Below, piece by piece: positions 38,059 to 46,351 of a stretch of DNA of 64,000 nucleotides. Under the pieces are notes generated by a model. The model did no database searches, was not told the DNA's origin, and saw nothing but the letters and a program-made list of their open reading frames with translations. Both the position numbers and the translations under genes were made by a program. The DNA is from Xylophilus sp. GW821-FHT01B05. GTDB taxonomy: Bacteria; Pseudomonadota; Gammaproteobacteria; Burkholderiales; Burkholderiaceae_C. Positions within the stretch are counted from its first letter, which is position 1. Each line of letters starts with the position of its first letter. The DNA is taken from positions 2,728,001 through 2,792,000 of the forward strand of contig CP152408.1 in the NCBI GenBank assembly GCA_038961845.1, given 5' to 3'.

Positions 38059-38073
38059 GCTTGGCGCTCCCTA

Positions 38074-39072
38074 TCACTTTTCCATCCGCTCGTGCGCGCC
38101 AATTGAGACGGCTTCGGCGGCAGCAGGCGAATGAAATCGGGGAATGACGAACTCGGACAGTTCGTGCAGGGTTTCATCCAGCGGCCGTTCGTTGCGGCGA
38201 AATTGCAGGCCAATGTGCTGGACGCCGGCCTCGCGCATGGATTCCAGTTCGGCAATCAAGCCGTTGCGGCCAACACGTCCACCAAAGCGATGCCGCCGCA
38301 TCGGCGTATCGGGATGTTCTGCCAAGTCCAGGTGGATAAAGCTGACGTAGGGCTTGTCACCGGCTACTTGGCGCCACATTGCTACCCGTTCGGCATGTTC
38401 TTCGGGCATACGCGGATAAGCTAGACAGCCGTCCATGTGTGTGCCGATCCATTGCGGCTGCTGCTGCGCCAGCCCAGCCACCAGTAGCGGCAATTCAGCG
38501 GATGGGCGCGGCAGAACCTCGATACCGTCGGGCCAGGTGGCGCGGCGCCATTGGCTTAGCATTTCCACCTGCTCGCGAAACGACTCTCCGCGCAGCTCGA
38601 AATCGCGACCAAACAACGGATATTCGACTGGACGATCGCCGCTCGCAACACCCAGCAGCAGCCGACCCCGGCTGAGTCGTTCGATGCTGGCTGCGGCCTT
38701 CAAGGTCAGGATGGGTTCGCGGATCGGCAACACCACCGCAGCGGTGCCGAGCAGAATGCGGTCGGTTACGCCGGCCAGATAGCCGAGATAGGAGAAGACC
38801 TCGAACACTTGGGCGGCATCGCCGAATCCAGGATCGTAAACCGGCACGTCGCGCAGCCAAAGCACGCGAAATCCCAAGCGATCTGCCAAGCGCGCCAGTT
38901 CGCCATGACGCCCCATGTCAGGAACACCGAACGGGCGCCCGTCTTCTTGGCGGCTTCTTTGACCCGCAGACGACCAATCATTGTCCAACGGCAGTTCCAC
39001 TCCGATGGAGAGTCCACCTTCGGTCAATCGTCGAATCGGTGACATCATCATTGCATGCTCCCGGTCATCCAT
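38074..39072 (-). CDS. LLM-class flavin-dependent oxidoreductase (luciferase-like)
   Basis: A 332-residue TIM-barrel flavoenzyme of the bacterial luciferase-like family; I place it in the TIGR03571 subgroup from the opening GGLSIGVELPLDNDW and the segment LGTAAVVLPIREPI. Members use FMNH2 or F420; the bacterial host favours FMN. RGRLLLGVASGDRPVEY and QQPQWIGTHMDGCLAYPR are family-like. It starts five bases after the old yellow enzyme gene. The substrate is unknown. Together with its neighbours it suggests handling of reactive or foreign organic compounds. Confidence 0.85.
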   Translation of the reverse strand: MDDREHAMMMSPIRRLTEGGLSIGVELPLDNDWSSAGQRSRQEDGRPFGVPDMGRHGELARLADRLGFRVLWLRDVPVYDPGFGDAAQVFEVFSYLGYLAGVTDRILLGTAAVVLPIREPILTLKAAASIERLSRGRLLLGVASGDRPVEYPLFGRDFELRGESFREQVEMLSQWRRATWPDGIEVLPRPSAELPLLVAGLAQQQPQWIGTHMDGCLAYPRMPEEHAERVAMWRQVAGDKPYVSFIHLDLAEHPDTPMRRHRFGGRVGRNGLIAELESMREAGVQHIGLQFRRNERPLDETLHELSEFVIPRFHSPAAAEAVSIGAHERMEK

Positions 39073-39077
39073 TGCAT

Positions 39078-40199
39078 CTAGTCACTGCGCCGAGGCCGTG
39101 CCTGGCCCCTTGAAGCGCGACAGCCAGTAGGCGTATGGGCTGGCAGCACGCCAGCCGGCTTGTTCTTGTCCAGCGCCAGTGCGATCTGGTACGGGTAGTG
39201 CGGGTCGGCCAGATAGGCGCGGCCGATCATCACCAGCTCCATCAGCTTGTCGGCGACCACGCGCTCGGCAGTGTGCGGGTCGTCGATGCACCAGCCCGAA
39301 GCCACCGGCAGCCCGGCTTCACGGCACACGCGCTCGGCGATGGGCGCGAGGAACGCTTGCGTGCCCCACGGCACCTTCGCATCCAAGGTGCTGAAACCCA
39401 TGCTGACGTTAAGCAGATCCAGCCCGCCTTCGCGCATGTGCTTTACCAACTCGATGGACTCGGCAAGGGTGTCCTCGTCCTTGCCGTCGTACTCGATGAC
39501 GCCCATGCGCGAGGTTAGCGGCAGGCGTTCCGGCCACACCTCACGCACCGCAGCAAGCGTCTCCAACAGGAAGCGGGAACGGTTGTCGAAGCTACCGCCA
39601 TACGGATCGGTGCGCTGATTGGAGTGGGCCGAGAAGAAGCTCTGCGCCAGGTAGCCGTGGGCGAAGTGCAGTTCCAGCCACTCGAAGCCAGCATCGCGCG
39701 CGCGGCGTGCGGCTGCGGCGAAGTCAGCTTTGACCCGGACAATGTCATCCCGCGTCATGGCCTTGGGTACGCGGGGCAGACCTCCACCGAATGCGATCGC
39801 AGAGCGCGCGATGGGCTGCCAAGCGAGGGGACTATCGTCGGGGATGTGGTCATCACCTTCCCACGGTCGGTTGGCGCTGGCCTTGCGTCCGGCATGGCCG
39901 ATCTGGATGCCCGGCACAGCGCCAGCAGCCTTGATGGATTTGGCAATGCGCGCCATGCCTTCGGCCTGGATGTCGCTCCATAGGCCGGCGCATCCGGGAG
40001 TGATGCGGCCCTCGGGCGAAACCGCTGTGGCCTCGACGATAACCAGACCGGCCCCACCTCGCGCGGTCGACGGGTAGTGCACCTGATGCCAGTCATTCGT
40101 GATGCCGTCGATGGCGCTGTATTGGCACATCGGCGGCACCGCGATGCGGTTGCGCAGGGTGACATCCTTCAACTTGAATGGGGTAAACAGTGCAGGCAT
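39078..40199 (-). CDS. Old yellow enzyme family NADH:flavin oxidoreductase (YqjM/XenA type) with shifted C-terminus
   Basis: A 373-residue FMN enzyme that reduces activated alkenes, quinones and nitro compounds. The N-terminal PPMCQYSAIDG carries C25, which tunes FMN in YqjM/XenA-type enzymes; HAGRKAS, WLELHFAHGYLAQSFFS and GRAYLADPHYP are conserved. The last 22 residues do not look like the family. A neighbouring frame encodes PYAYWLSRFKGPGTASAQ and a stop, the expected ending, so one base has been lost from a G-run at 39137-39139 (a C-run in the gene). In YqjM-type enzymes the C-terminus reaches the partner subunit active site, so activity may be affected. Confidence 0.9.
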   Translation of the reverse strand: MPALFTPFKLKDVTLRNRIAVPPMCQYSAIDGITNDWHQVHYPSTARGGAGLVIVEATAVSPEGRITPGCAGLWSDIQAEGMARIAKSIKAAGAVPGIQIGHAGRKASANRPWEGDDHIPDDSPLAWQPIARSAIAFGGGLPRVPKAMTRDDIVRVKADFAAAARRARDAGFEWLELHFAHGYLAQSFFSAHSNQRTDPYGGSFDNRSRFLLETLAAVREVWPERLPLTSRMGVIEYDGKDEDTLAESIELVKHMREGGLDLLNVSMGFSTLDAKVPWGTQAFLAPIAERVCREAGLPVASGWCIDDPHTAERVVADKLMELVMIGRAYLADPHYPYQIALALDKNKPAGVLPAHTPTGCRASRGQARPRRSD

Positions 40200-40223
40200 G
40201 ACGTTCCTCGACTTGTTGCGCCG

Positions 40224-41498
40224 TCAGTCAGTCGTTACTGCGGTGGCAACGTCTTCATGATCTTTCCTTGCTCCATGTCCCTGGGTGCTGTCCGAGAACA
40301 CGGAGCCCGACGATGCCGCCCTCTTGTCGAGCCATCCGCTCCATAGGGTTAGCAGAAGGCCCACGCCGACCATGAGGGCGCCGACCCACGGCGTCGCACC
40401 CAAACCCAGGCGGGAATCCGCCACCAGCCCGCCGATGAAGGCGCCAAGCGCGATGCCGGCGTTGGCGGCCGACACATTGATGGTGGAAGCGATGTCCACG
40501 TTGCCAGGCCGATGGCGCTGGGCGAGCTGTACGACGTACAGTGCAAGACCAGGCACATTGCAGAACATGAGTGCACCGAGCACGCCGAGCGTCAGGATCG
40601 AGCCGAGCATTGACGACGCGGTGAAGGTGAAGATCAGCAGCACCACCGCCTGCGCGCCGAGCATCAGCGCCAGCGCCGGCACAACCTTCTTGTCGGAGAC
40701 GCGCCCGCCAAGGAAATTGCCGACGATCACTGACACGCCGTAGAGCGCCAGCATCCACGCCACGCCGTTCGGGCCGAAGCCGGTGATGTCCGCCAGAATG
40801 CTGGGCAGATAGGCGAAGGCGACGAAGGTGCCGCCCCAGGCGCAGAAATTCATGCCGAACGCGATCAGCAGGCGTCCGCTGCCCAGCACCTTGACCTGCT
40901 CAATGAGGCTGCCGGCTGGCGCGATGTCGATCTTCCGGGGCAAGGTGGCCGCCATCGCCAGCAGCGACATCAGACCGATGGCCGCGACAAACCAGTAGGC
41001 CATCGGCCAGCCCAGGCGCTGGCCGATGACGGTCGCAATCGGCACACCAGCGGCAACCGCGATCGTCAGACCGCCGAACACGATCGCCACCGCCGAGGCC
41101 CGTCGGTCTTCCGTCACGAAGCTCGCGGCGATCGCTGCGCCGACACCGAAGAAGATGCCATGCGGCAAGGCGGAGACGATGCGCGCGACGATGAGGAATT
41201 CATAGCCCGCGCTCAACGCCGCAGCCGCATTGGCCAGGACGAACAAGGCCATTACCGCCAGCATCAGCGTCTTGCGCGACAGGTTTCCCGTCAGGGCCGC
41301 GAGGATCGGCGATCCGAAGCTGACGCCCAGCGCATAGCCGCTAACGACCAGACCGGCCCGCGCCAGGTTGACGCCGAAATCGTCGGCGATCTGCGGCAGC
41401 ACGCCGACGCTTGCGTATTCGGTGGTGCCGATGGCGAAGCCACCGACCATCATGGACAGCAAGGCGGGCAAGGTGCCGCGCTGGGTGGAAACGGCCAT
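40224..41498 (-). CDS. MFS efflux transporter (AraJ/drug:H+ antiporter-1 type)
   Basis: A 424-residue membrane protein with 12 hydrophobic segments. The opening LLSMMVGGFAIGTTEYASVG and the A-loop LAALTGNLSRKTLM are typical of the AraJ/PbuE type DHA1 transporters. The ATG at 41498 is preceded by GGAG; an open frame to 41558 adds residues that lie in the divergent promoter. It begins the minus-strand run MFS-OYE-LLM-lysR-eexN and is divergent from a second LysR gene, its likely regulator. Export of a toxic organic compound is inferred. Confidence 0.9.
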   Translation of the reverse strand: MAVSTQRGTLPALLSMMVGGFAIGTTEYASVGVLPQIADDFGVNLARAGLVVSGYALGVSFGSPILAALTGNLSRKTLMLAVMALFVLANAAAALSAGYEFLIVARIVSALPHGIFFGVGAAIAASFVTEDRRASAVAIVFGGLTIAVAAGVPIATVIGQRLGWPMAYWFVAAIGLMSLLAMAATLPRKIDIAPAGSLIEQVKVLGSGRLLIAFGMNFCAWGGTFVAFAYLPSILADITGFGPNGVAWMLALYGVSVIVGNFLGGRVSDKKVVPALALMLGAQAVVLLIFTFTASSMLGSILTLGVLGALMFCNVPGLALYVVQLAQRHRPGNVDIASTINVSAANAGIALGAFIGGLVADSRLGLGATPWVGALMVGVGLLLTLWSGWLDKRAASSGSVFSDSTQGHGARKDHEDVATAVTTD

Positions 41499-41607
41499 CA
41501 AACACTCCGGAATAGATGAATTGGATCGATGCTTCCGAAGCGTAGAGGGATCAGCCATGATGAAATAGATGCTTTAGTTCAATTCACCATTGAAATGGAT
41601 TCATTGA
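41499..41607. promoter_or_regulatory. Divergent MFS/LysR control region with inverted repeat
   Basis: It contains a perfect TTCAAT-TCACC-ATTGAA inverted repeat at 41578-41594 followed by another ATTGAA at 41600-41605. The layout, a LysR gene divergent from its presumed target with an interrupted palindrome between them, is the classical LysR arrangement. The region is clearly richer in A and T than the genes around it. Confidence 0.65.
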
Positions 41608-42528
41608 ATGTCTCGGCAGAACATCAATCGCGCCTTCGAGATGGAAGTGTTCATTGCGGTAGTCGCCGCCGAAGGCTTCACTGCGGCCGCCGAGCCGTTG
41701 GGTATGACGGCTTCGGCCGTCAGCAAGCTCATCAATCGGCTGGAAACGCGCCTGGGGACAAAGCTGCTGCATCGCACCACACGCAAGCTGCAACTCACGC
41801 CCGAAGGCAGCGCCTTCCATGAACGCTGCCTGCGCATCCTCGACGACATCGACATCGACTGCGCCGAGCACGAGGCCGCACAGGTGGGATCGCCGCGCGG
41901 GCGCGTGCGGATCAACAGCCATGTGGCCTTCGGCGTCCATTACTTGCTGCCGCGCCTGTCGGAATTTCTGGAACGCTTCCCGGACGTTCAACTGGACGTG
42001 ACGCTGAGCGACATCGTGGTCGATCTGCTGGACGATCGCAGCGACGTGGCGATCCGCACCGGGCCGCTGCCCGATTCGCGTCTTACCCAGCGCCGGCTCG
42101 GCGCCAGCGGTCTGGTGGTGGTCGCCTCGCCGGACTATCTGCGGCGCGCCGGCACTCCCGAACGGCCCGAAGACCTGCACCAGCACCGGCGCCTGGGCTT
42201 CAACTACGCCCGGCATGTGGATGCCTGGCCCTTCATCGACGGTGATGGCGCGCACATCGCCATCGCACCGTCGGGCGACCTGCGCCTGGGCGATGGCGAG
42301 AGCATGCGCCAGATGGCACTGGCAGGGGTCGCTGTGGCCCGGCTGGCGCGTTACCACGTCGGAGCTGATCTTGCCGCCGGCCGGCTGGTGCCCTTGCTGG
42401 AAAGCCACGACTGCGGCGCCGTGGAAGACATCCATGCGGTGTTCGTCGGCCCCGGCCGCCATGTGCCGGCAAGGGTCAGGGTGCTGCTCGATTTTCTGGC
42501 CGAACGGGTCGCGCAGGACTTGGCTTGA
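41608..42528 (+). CDS. LysR-family regulator divergent from the MFS gene
   Basis: A 306-residue regulator with an N-terminal winged helix (FIAVVAAEGFTAAAEPLGMT, then ASAVSKLINRLETRLG) and a complete effector domain (residues 95-300). It belongs to the CrgA/AaeR-like branch (LLHRTTRKLQLTPEGSAF). ATG 41608 is used; MEVFIAV at 41641 is an alternative start. The inverted repeat upstream suggests autoregulation and control of the divergent MFS-OYE-LLM operon. Confidence 0.92.
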   Translation: MSRQNINRAFEMEVFIAVVAAEGFTAAAEPLGMTASAVSKLINRLETRLGTKLLHRTTRKLQLTPEGSAFHERCLRILDDIDIDCAEHEAAQVGSPRGRVRINSHVAFGVHYLLPRLSEFLERFPDVQLDVTLSDIVVDLLDDRSDVAIRTGPLPDSRLTQRRLGASGLVVVASPDYLRRAGTPERPEDLHQHRRLGFNYARHVDAWPFIDGDGAHIAIAPSGDLRLGDGESMRQMALAGVAVARLARYHVGADLAAGRLVPLLESHDCGAVEDIHAVFVGPGRHVPARVRVLLDFLAERVAQDLA

Positions 42529-42558
42529 ACCATCAGTAGGATGGCCATCCGCCCACGG

Positions 42559-42822
42559 TCAGAACTTGGGCGGATTCTCCGGCGGCGTGTAGGGAGTATT
42601 GCCATCGTCATAGAACCGTTTGCGCGTAGCCTCGGCCACACGGTTGCACAGCACGTCGCCCAGCGTGGCGCGATCGGTCTTGCACTGTTGGCGCAGTTCT
42701 TTGAGACGCGCGGGATTAGAGGCCAGTTCCTCCACGGTCGGTATGTCGGTCTTCTCAGGCGTTTCGGATTGGCCGCAGGCGGTCAGCACCACGGCCAGCA
42801 AGAGCGGGATCGCCCTCTTCAT
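42559..42822 (-). CDS. EexN-family entry-exclusion lipoprotein, copy 2
   Basis: An 87-residue protein nearly identical in layout to the copy at 36.9 kb: signal MKRAIPLLLAVVLTACGQ with an intact lipobox cysteine, then NPARLKELRQQCKTD, LGDVLCNRVAEATRKRF and a YTPP tail. Differences are concentrated at positions 21-40 and at the end, as expected for diverged copies rather than a recent duplicate. Its upstream partner lysR is broken, but the eexN frame itself is intact. If expressed, it could give the cell a second exclusion specificity. Confidence 0.85.
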   Translation of the reverse strand: MKRAIPLLLAVVLTACGQSETPEKTDIPTVEELASNPARLKELRQQCKTDRATLGDVLCNRVAEATRKRFYDDGNTPYTPPENPPKF

Positions 42823-43842
42823 GGCTTGGGTTCCTCCAAGGGGGCAGAGAAATAGCCTGACGCTGGCCTGGCGCCTTTGGGGGATTCGATGGCCTGTACC
42901 CGCTCGATGAAACGGGCCAGCGTTTCCGAAGGTTCACTGTCCAAGCGCAGCAGATAGGTCGTGAGCATGGATGAACGGCCAACCAGCGGCCGCGCGACGA
43001 GGCCCTGTTCCTAGCTGGCCGCGATATGCGCGGCGCCGGTCAGGCCCAGGGCAAAGCCTGCGGAGACCAACGCCATCATCAGGTTGATTCTGTTGAAAAA
43101 CTCCTCGTTGGGAATTCGGCAAAGTGGTCCTCAAATTTCGACCTCGTAGATCGCTCCAGAATCAATGATCGCGACATTGTTCAGGGATAAGCGCCCCGTG
43201 CGGAAGTACTCCAGAAGCGGTGCACCGAGTTTTTCAACAGAATCGGTCGCAGGATGACACTCGCTCGGTCACCAGCGGTTCCATGTCCAGGTGGCGCAGC
43301 ACACGTTCAACCTGCCATGCATGCCCTTCGCATGCCTGCGGATCGCACAGCACTAGCGGGTCGCGCAGCAGTTCTTCCAGCGGAATGCGTTTTGGGCCAG
43401 CAAGAGATGGCGCGCGGGCAAAGCCCACGTCGTACAGGCCCTTGATCTGTTGCGCCAGCGGCACCTCGAAGAAGCGGATTTCGATTTCTGGCTCTTCCTG
43501 CCGGCACAGCGCCAGCAAGGCGGGCAGGCGTGGCGGCGTAGTGCCGTCGGACGAGGCGATGCGCAACTGACCGTGAAAGCCATTGGTGGCGGACTTGACG
43601 CTATCGCGGGCCTGCTCCAGTGCGGTAAAGACACGCGGAACGTGCTCCAGGAACAACCGCCCCGCACGGGTCAGTTGCGTGCTGCGAGTAGTGCGAACGA
43701 AAAGGCGTGCACCAAGTTCTTCCTCCAGTTCCTTGATAGAGCGGGACAACGGCGACTGGTCGATATGCAGTCGCTCGGCAGCACGAGCGAAGTGAAGTTC
43801 TTCGGCGACTGCCAAGAAACAACGAAGCTGGCGGAGTTCCAT
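42819..43842 (-). pseudogene. Decayed second copy of the eexN-linked lysR
   Basis: Compared with the intact gene at 37114-38058, this copy has three lesions. First, about 25 codons are missing after residue 140 (the frame runs from LYDVGFARA to GPKRIPLEELL). Second, a 160-bp mobile element interrupts it at 43085-43244 with a GGT duplication. Third, a TAG replaces a CAG codon near 43014 (AAS-stop-EQG where the intact copy reads AASQERG). The N-terminal part from ATG 43842 (MELRQLRCFLAVAEELHFAR) still encodes an intact DNA-binding domain of a 200-residue truncated protein. Confidence 0.88.
43085..43244. mobile_element. 160-bp MITE-like element with 18-bp terminal inverted repeats
   Basis: Ends GATTCTGTTGAAAAACTC (43086-43103) and its exact complement (43227-43244). 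The flanks are GGT (43082-43084) and GGT (43245-43247), and the intact lysR copy predicts a single GGT-like site here, so this is a 3-bp target duplication. The interior has no transposase gene; a short frame on the minus strand (ending YEVEI-stop) might be the remnant of a larger element. It must have been moved by a transposase elsewhere. Confidence 0.82.
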
Positions 43843-44102
43843 GACATTTCCTCCACGATGTACTTTTGCTTACCGGCCGCTTGTTCGAGTGCTTGTTTCG
43901 ACTTTGGAGGAGAAGCAAACGCGCGATGCCCCTGTGCATGCAGGGGGTTTGGCCACGAGCCCCCAGCACCATCCGGCGTGAAATGCCTCGTGAGGAGGCA
44001 CGAAGGTTCTCCGGCCTTCAGCGCGAGCGACCGCAGGTTCGGCGGGCCCACAGTCGCACAGGTGGCTACTGACGCATTGACGAGAGTTCGTTCTTTCATG
44101 CT
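43843..44102. other. Intergenic region downstream of the FAD monooxygenase, no recognised gene
   Basis: These 260 bases lie between the end of the monooxygenase gene and the start of the lysR pseudogene, both on the minus strand. One frame from ATG 44099 runs on into the pseudogene in another frame; its first 90 residues (for example LRSLALKAGEPSCLL) look protein-like but match no family I can name. A hairpin CCCCTGTGCATGCAGGGG is present near 43929-43946. Confidence 0.35.
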
Positions 44103-45227
44103 TCATGCGCCGACATACGGAGCAAACGAGTGGCTGAACCGCTGCCCGCCCTCAACCAAGCTGCGCGCAGACTGCAGGCGCTGTTGCTCATAACGGCGCA
44201 GCGCCTCTTGGCCCGCGCTGCCCCGCACCCCGTCACTCGCCGCGTCGGCGAGCGCCAAGGCATCCAGCAGGGAGGCGCCGAAGCCCTTTCCGGTCATGGG
44301 CGTCGGCACGTGTGCTGCGTCTCCGACGAGTGCAATGCGCCCGCGCGCGAGGCGGTCCGGGAGGTATTCCGCAACGGGCGTGCCGATGACGGCGCGGCGG
44401 CTAATGCAGTCTAGGATGGCGTCGCGCCACGGCGTCGGCCAGTGCTTGCGGGCCTGATCTGCGAGGTCTTGGTAGACCGCCTCGGGCACATCCCTAGCAC
44501 GCAGCGTGTGTTGGACCACGTCATCGGCGACACACCCGCTCTCTTCGAGTAGTCCGTTTCTGTTGGCGTCGTACCAGGCCCAGCCCAACTGGCGTGAACC
44601 TTTCTTGAGCGATCCATCCGCGCTTGGCAGCGGGTAGCCCAGCAGGATGAAATCGCCGCTGTCCAGGTAAGCGACATCGGTTGGCCAGCGAACGTTGGAC
44701 GGCAGCGTGCTCTCCTGCGCCACGCCCAGCCAGATCAGGTAGCCGGCGAAGCGGGCATCTGGGCTTTGCGGGCAGACGCGCTTGCGCACCACGCTGCGAT
44801 GGCCATCGGCACCGATGACGATGTCAGCGCGAAAGCGGTCACCGGCGCGGGTCATCGCCCATGCGCTGTCGTCGTCCTGATCCACGGATACCACGTCGGT
44901 GTGGGCGTAGAGGCGGATGTTCGGATCGGCGTCCGCTGCCTCGCGCAGTCCGGCGTGGACGGTGACCCAAGTTTGCACGCCGGCCGGAATCTCTTGCCCG
45001 AGCGCCGTGAGTCGAGGGCCGACGATGCGCTGCAGCAGCTTCTCCTCAACGTGGATGGCCGCGCCGGTACGCCCCGTGTCGCCCGACCTTTCCAAGACGG
45101 AGACCGTCAGTCCTGCGCGCGAAAGCGCGAGCGCCGTCATGAGGCCGGATAGCGAAGCTCCGACGATGACTGCAGTGCCTGGCATGGTCGGGTCCGGCGC
45201 TGTGCGGAGAGATGTTCGTTCACTCAC
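44103..45227 (-). CDS. FAD-dependent aromatic-ring monooxygenase (PHBH fold)
   Basis: A 374-residue flavoprotein of the p-hydroxybenzoate hydroxylase fold. The FAD-binding GXGXXG is seen as VIVGASLSGLMTALALSRAG (residues about 20-39), the DG motif as DIVIGADGHRSVVRK, and the second FAD motif as IALVGDAAHVPTPMTGKG. Such enzymes hydroxylate phenolic or related substrates with NAD(P)H and O2; the TetX/salicylate-hydroxylase branches are closest by eye. It is the last gene of a minus-strand operon and overlaps the SDR gene by four bases. The substrate is unknown. Confidence 0.88.
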   Translation of the reverse strand: MSERTSLRTAPDPTMPGTAVIVGASLSGLMTALALSRAGLTVSVLERSGDTGRTGAAIHVEEKLLQRIVGPRLTALGQEIPAGVQTWVTVHAGLREAADADPNIRLYAHTDVVSVDQDDDSAWAMTRAGDRFRADIVIGADGHRSVVRKRVCPQSPDARFAGYLIWLGVAQESTLPSNVRWPTDVAYLDSGDFILLGYPLPSADGSLKKGSRQLGWAWYDANRNGLLEESGCVADDVVQHTLRARDVPEAVYQDLADQARKHWPTPWRDAILDCISRRAVIGTPVAEYLPDRLARGRIALVGDAAHVPTPMTGKGFGASLLDALALADAASDGVRGSAGQEALRRYEQQRLQSARSLVEGGQRFSHSFAPYVGA

Positions 45228-45991
45228 GGCAACGACACCCCTGTGAGTTGGGCGAGCCGGGCCAACAACTGATTCTGAAAGGTGCGATCCGACACTTCAC
45301 CGGCCGGCTTCTGCCTTTTCTTGTGATGCCAGTAGCCACCGCTGACAAGCGCAGCCGCATCGCTGCTGGTGGCCAGCCACGTCTGCGTCTGGTGACCCAT
45401 CTGCAGATCGTCAGGTGCACCGGCGCCGCCCATGCGTGTGGGAACCCAACCCGGGTCGACAGCGTTACTCAGTACCTCGGGCCATCGGTGTTCGAGCGCT
45501 GCCGCAAGCGCGGCGACATGGAGCTTGGTCTCGCAGTAGGCTCTGGTGGTCTGCCAGCGACGTTCGATCCAGTCGATGTCGCGCAGCGAACCTTCCCCGT
45601 CGCGATGCATGCCGCTGCTGAGGTACACCAACCGGGCCGGTCGCTCCATCAAGGCGGTGAGCAGGTACGCCGCCAACGTGTTTACGGCGAGCACCGTTGC
45701 ATGGCCCTCGGGCGTATTGCCACGGCTCGTTTCCATGTAGATACCGGCGTTGTGGATAACGGCGTCCATCCGGCCGATGGCGTTGACCTGGGCGGCGAGG
45801 GCGCGGGTTTCGGCCGCACTGGCAAGGTCACCCACCACAACGGCCGCCACACCCACCAGGCTTCCCCGCAGTGAGCGGGCTCGCTCATTGGAGCGAGCAT
45901 GCACGATGACTTCATGGCCGTCGGCGATGAGTTCCTGCGCCGCTGCGCGGCCCAAGCCTTCGGACGATCCGGTGATGAAAACGCGGCTCAT
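45224..45991 (-). CDS. Short-chain dehydrogenase/reductase, cytosolic relative of the Tat-tagged SDR
   Basis: A 255-residue SDR without signal peptide. It has the cofactor motif TGSSEGLGRA at residues 7-16, NAG in VIHNAGIYME, and the catalytic YXXXK as AYCETK. The C-terminal WVPTRMGGAGAPDDL and YWHHKKRQKP stretches are shared with the exported SDR at 55.5 kb (WVPTRMGGAHAPDDL, FYHKKPQRM), so the two are paralogues. It is co-transcribed with the ABM monooxygenase and the FAD monooxygenase. The substrate is not known; reduction of a carbonyl is the likely reaction. Confidence 0.9.
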   Translation of the reverse strand: MSRVFITGSSEGLGRAAAQELIADGHEVIVHARSNERARSLRGSLVGVAAVVVGDLASAAETRALAAQVNAIGRMDAVIHNAGIYMETSRGNTPEGHATVLAVNTLAAYLLTALMERPARLVYLSSGMHRDGEGSLRDIDWIERRWQTTRAYCETKLHVAALAAALEHRWPEVLSNAVDPGWVPTRMGGAGAPDDLQMGHQTQTWLATSSDAAALVSGGYWHHKKRQKPAGEVSDRTFQNQLLARLAQLTGVSLP

Positions 45992-46026
45992 GGGGGTGCC
46001 TTTCTACGGGAGGATGGCCGGGCTCC

Positions 46027-46338
46027 TCAGTCGCTCACCCGGGAAGTGAAAGTGAGTGAAGGCCCGAAGGTCAGCAGCGGCCCCAGCTCTTTCATCACGC
46101 TAGCCACGTGGGCGTTGCTGGCGTGGGCATCGACCGCCGCTTGGTTGGCCCAGCCGTCGATGATGAAGAAGGTATTGGGCTCGCCCTGCTTTTGATGAAG
46201 GTTGTAATAGAGACAGCCCGCTTCGGCCCTGGCAGGCTCGACAAACTGGAGCGCGAGTTCGCGCACCCGTTCGCGGTCTGCCGTCTCACAGCGCAGCTCA
46301 CACACGATGTGGACTTCATCCAATCGGTTTGCATTCAT
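46027..46338 (-). CDS. Antibiotic biosynthesis monooxygenase (ABM/YgiN-like) domain protein
   Basis: A 103-residue ferredoxin-like fold protein. [20 protein letters not shown] and [20 protein letters not shown] are typical of the quinol monooxygenase-like ABM family. The ATG at 46338 is preceded by AAGGAAAA; a longer frame to 46368 overlaps the upstream SDR and is unlikely. The E. coli relative YgiN acts on menadiol; here the neighbours (SDR, AKR, FAD monooxygenase) suggest quinone or aromatic chemistry, which is inference. Confidence 0.88.
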   Translation of the reverse strand: MNANRLDEVHIVCELRCETADRERVRELALQFVEPARAEAGCLYYNLHQKQGEPNTFFIIDGWANQAAVDAHASNAHVASVMKELGPLLTFGPSLTFTSRVSD

Positions 46339-46351
46339 GGTGCTTTTTCCT

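Noticed and set aside
43085..43244. A complete insertion sequence
   Set aside because: The 160 bases cannot encode a transposase, so it is called a MITE-like element.
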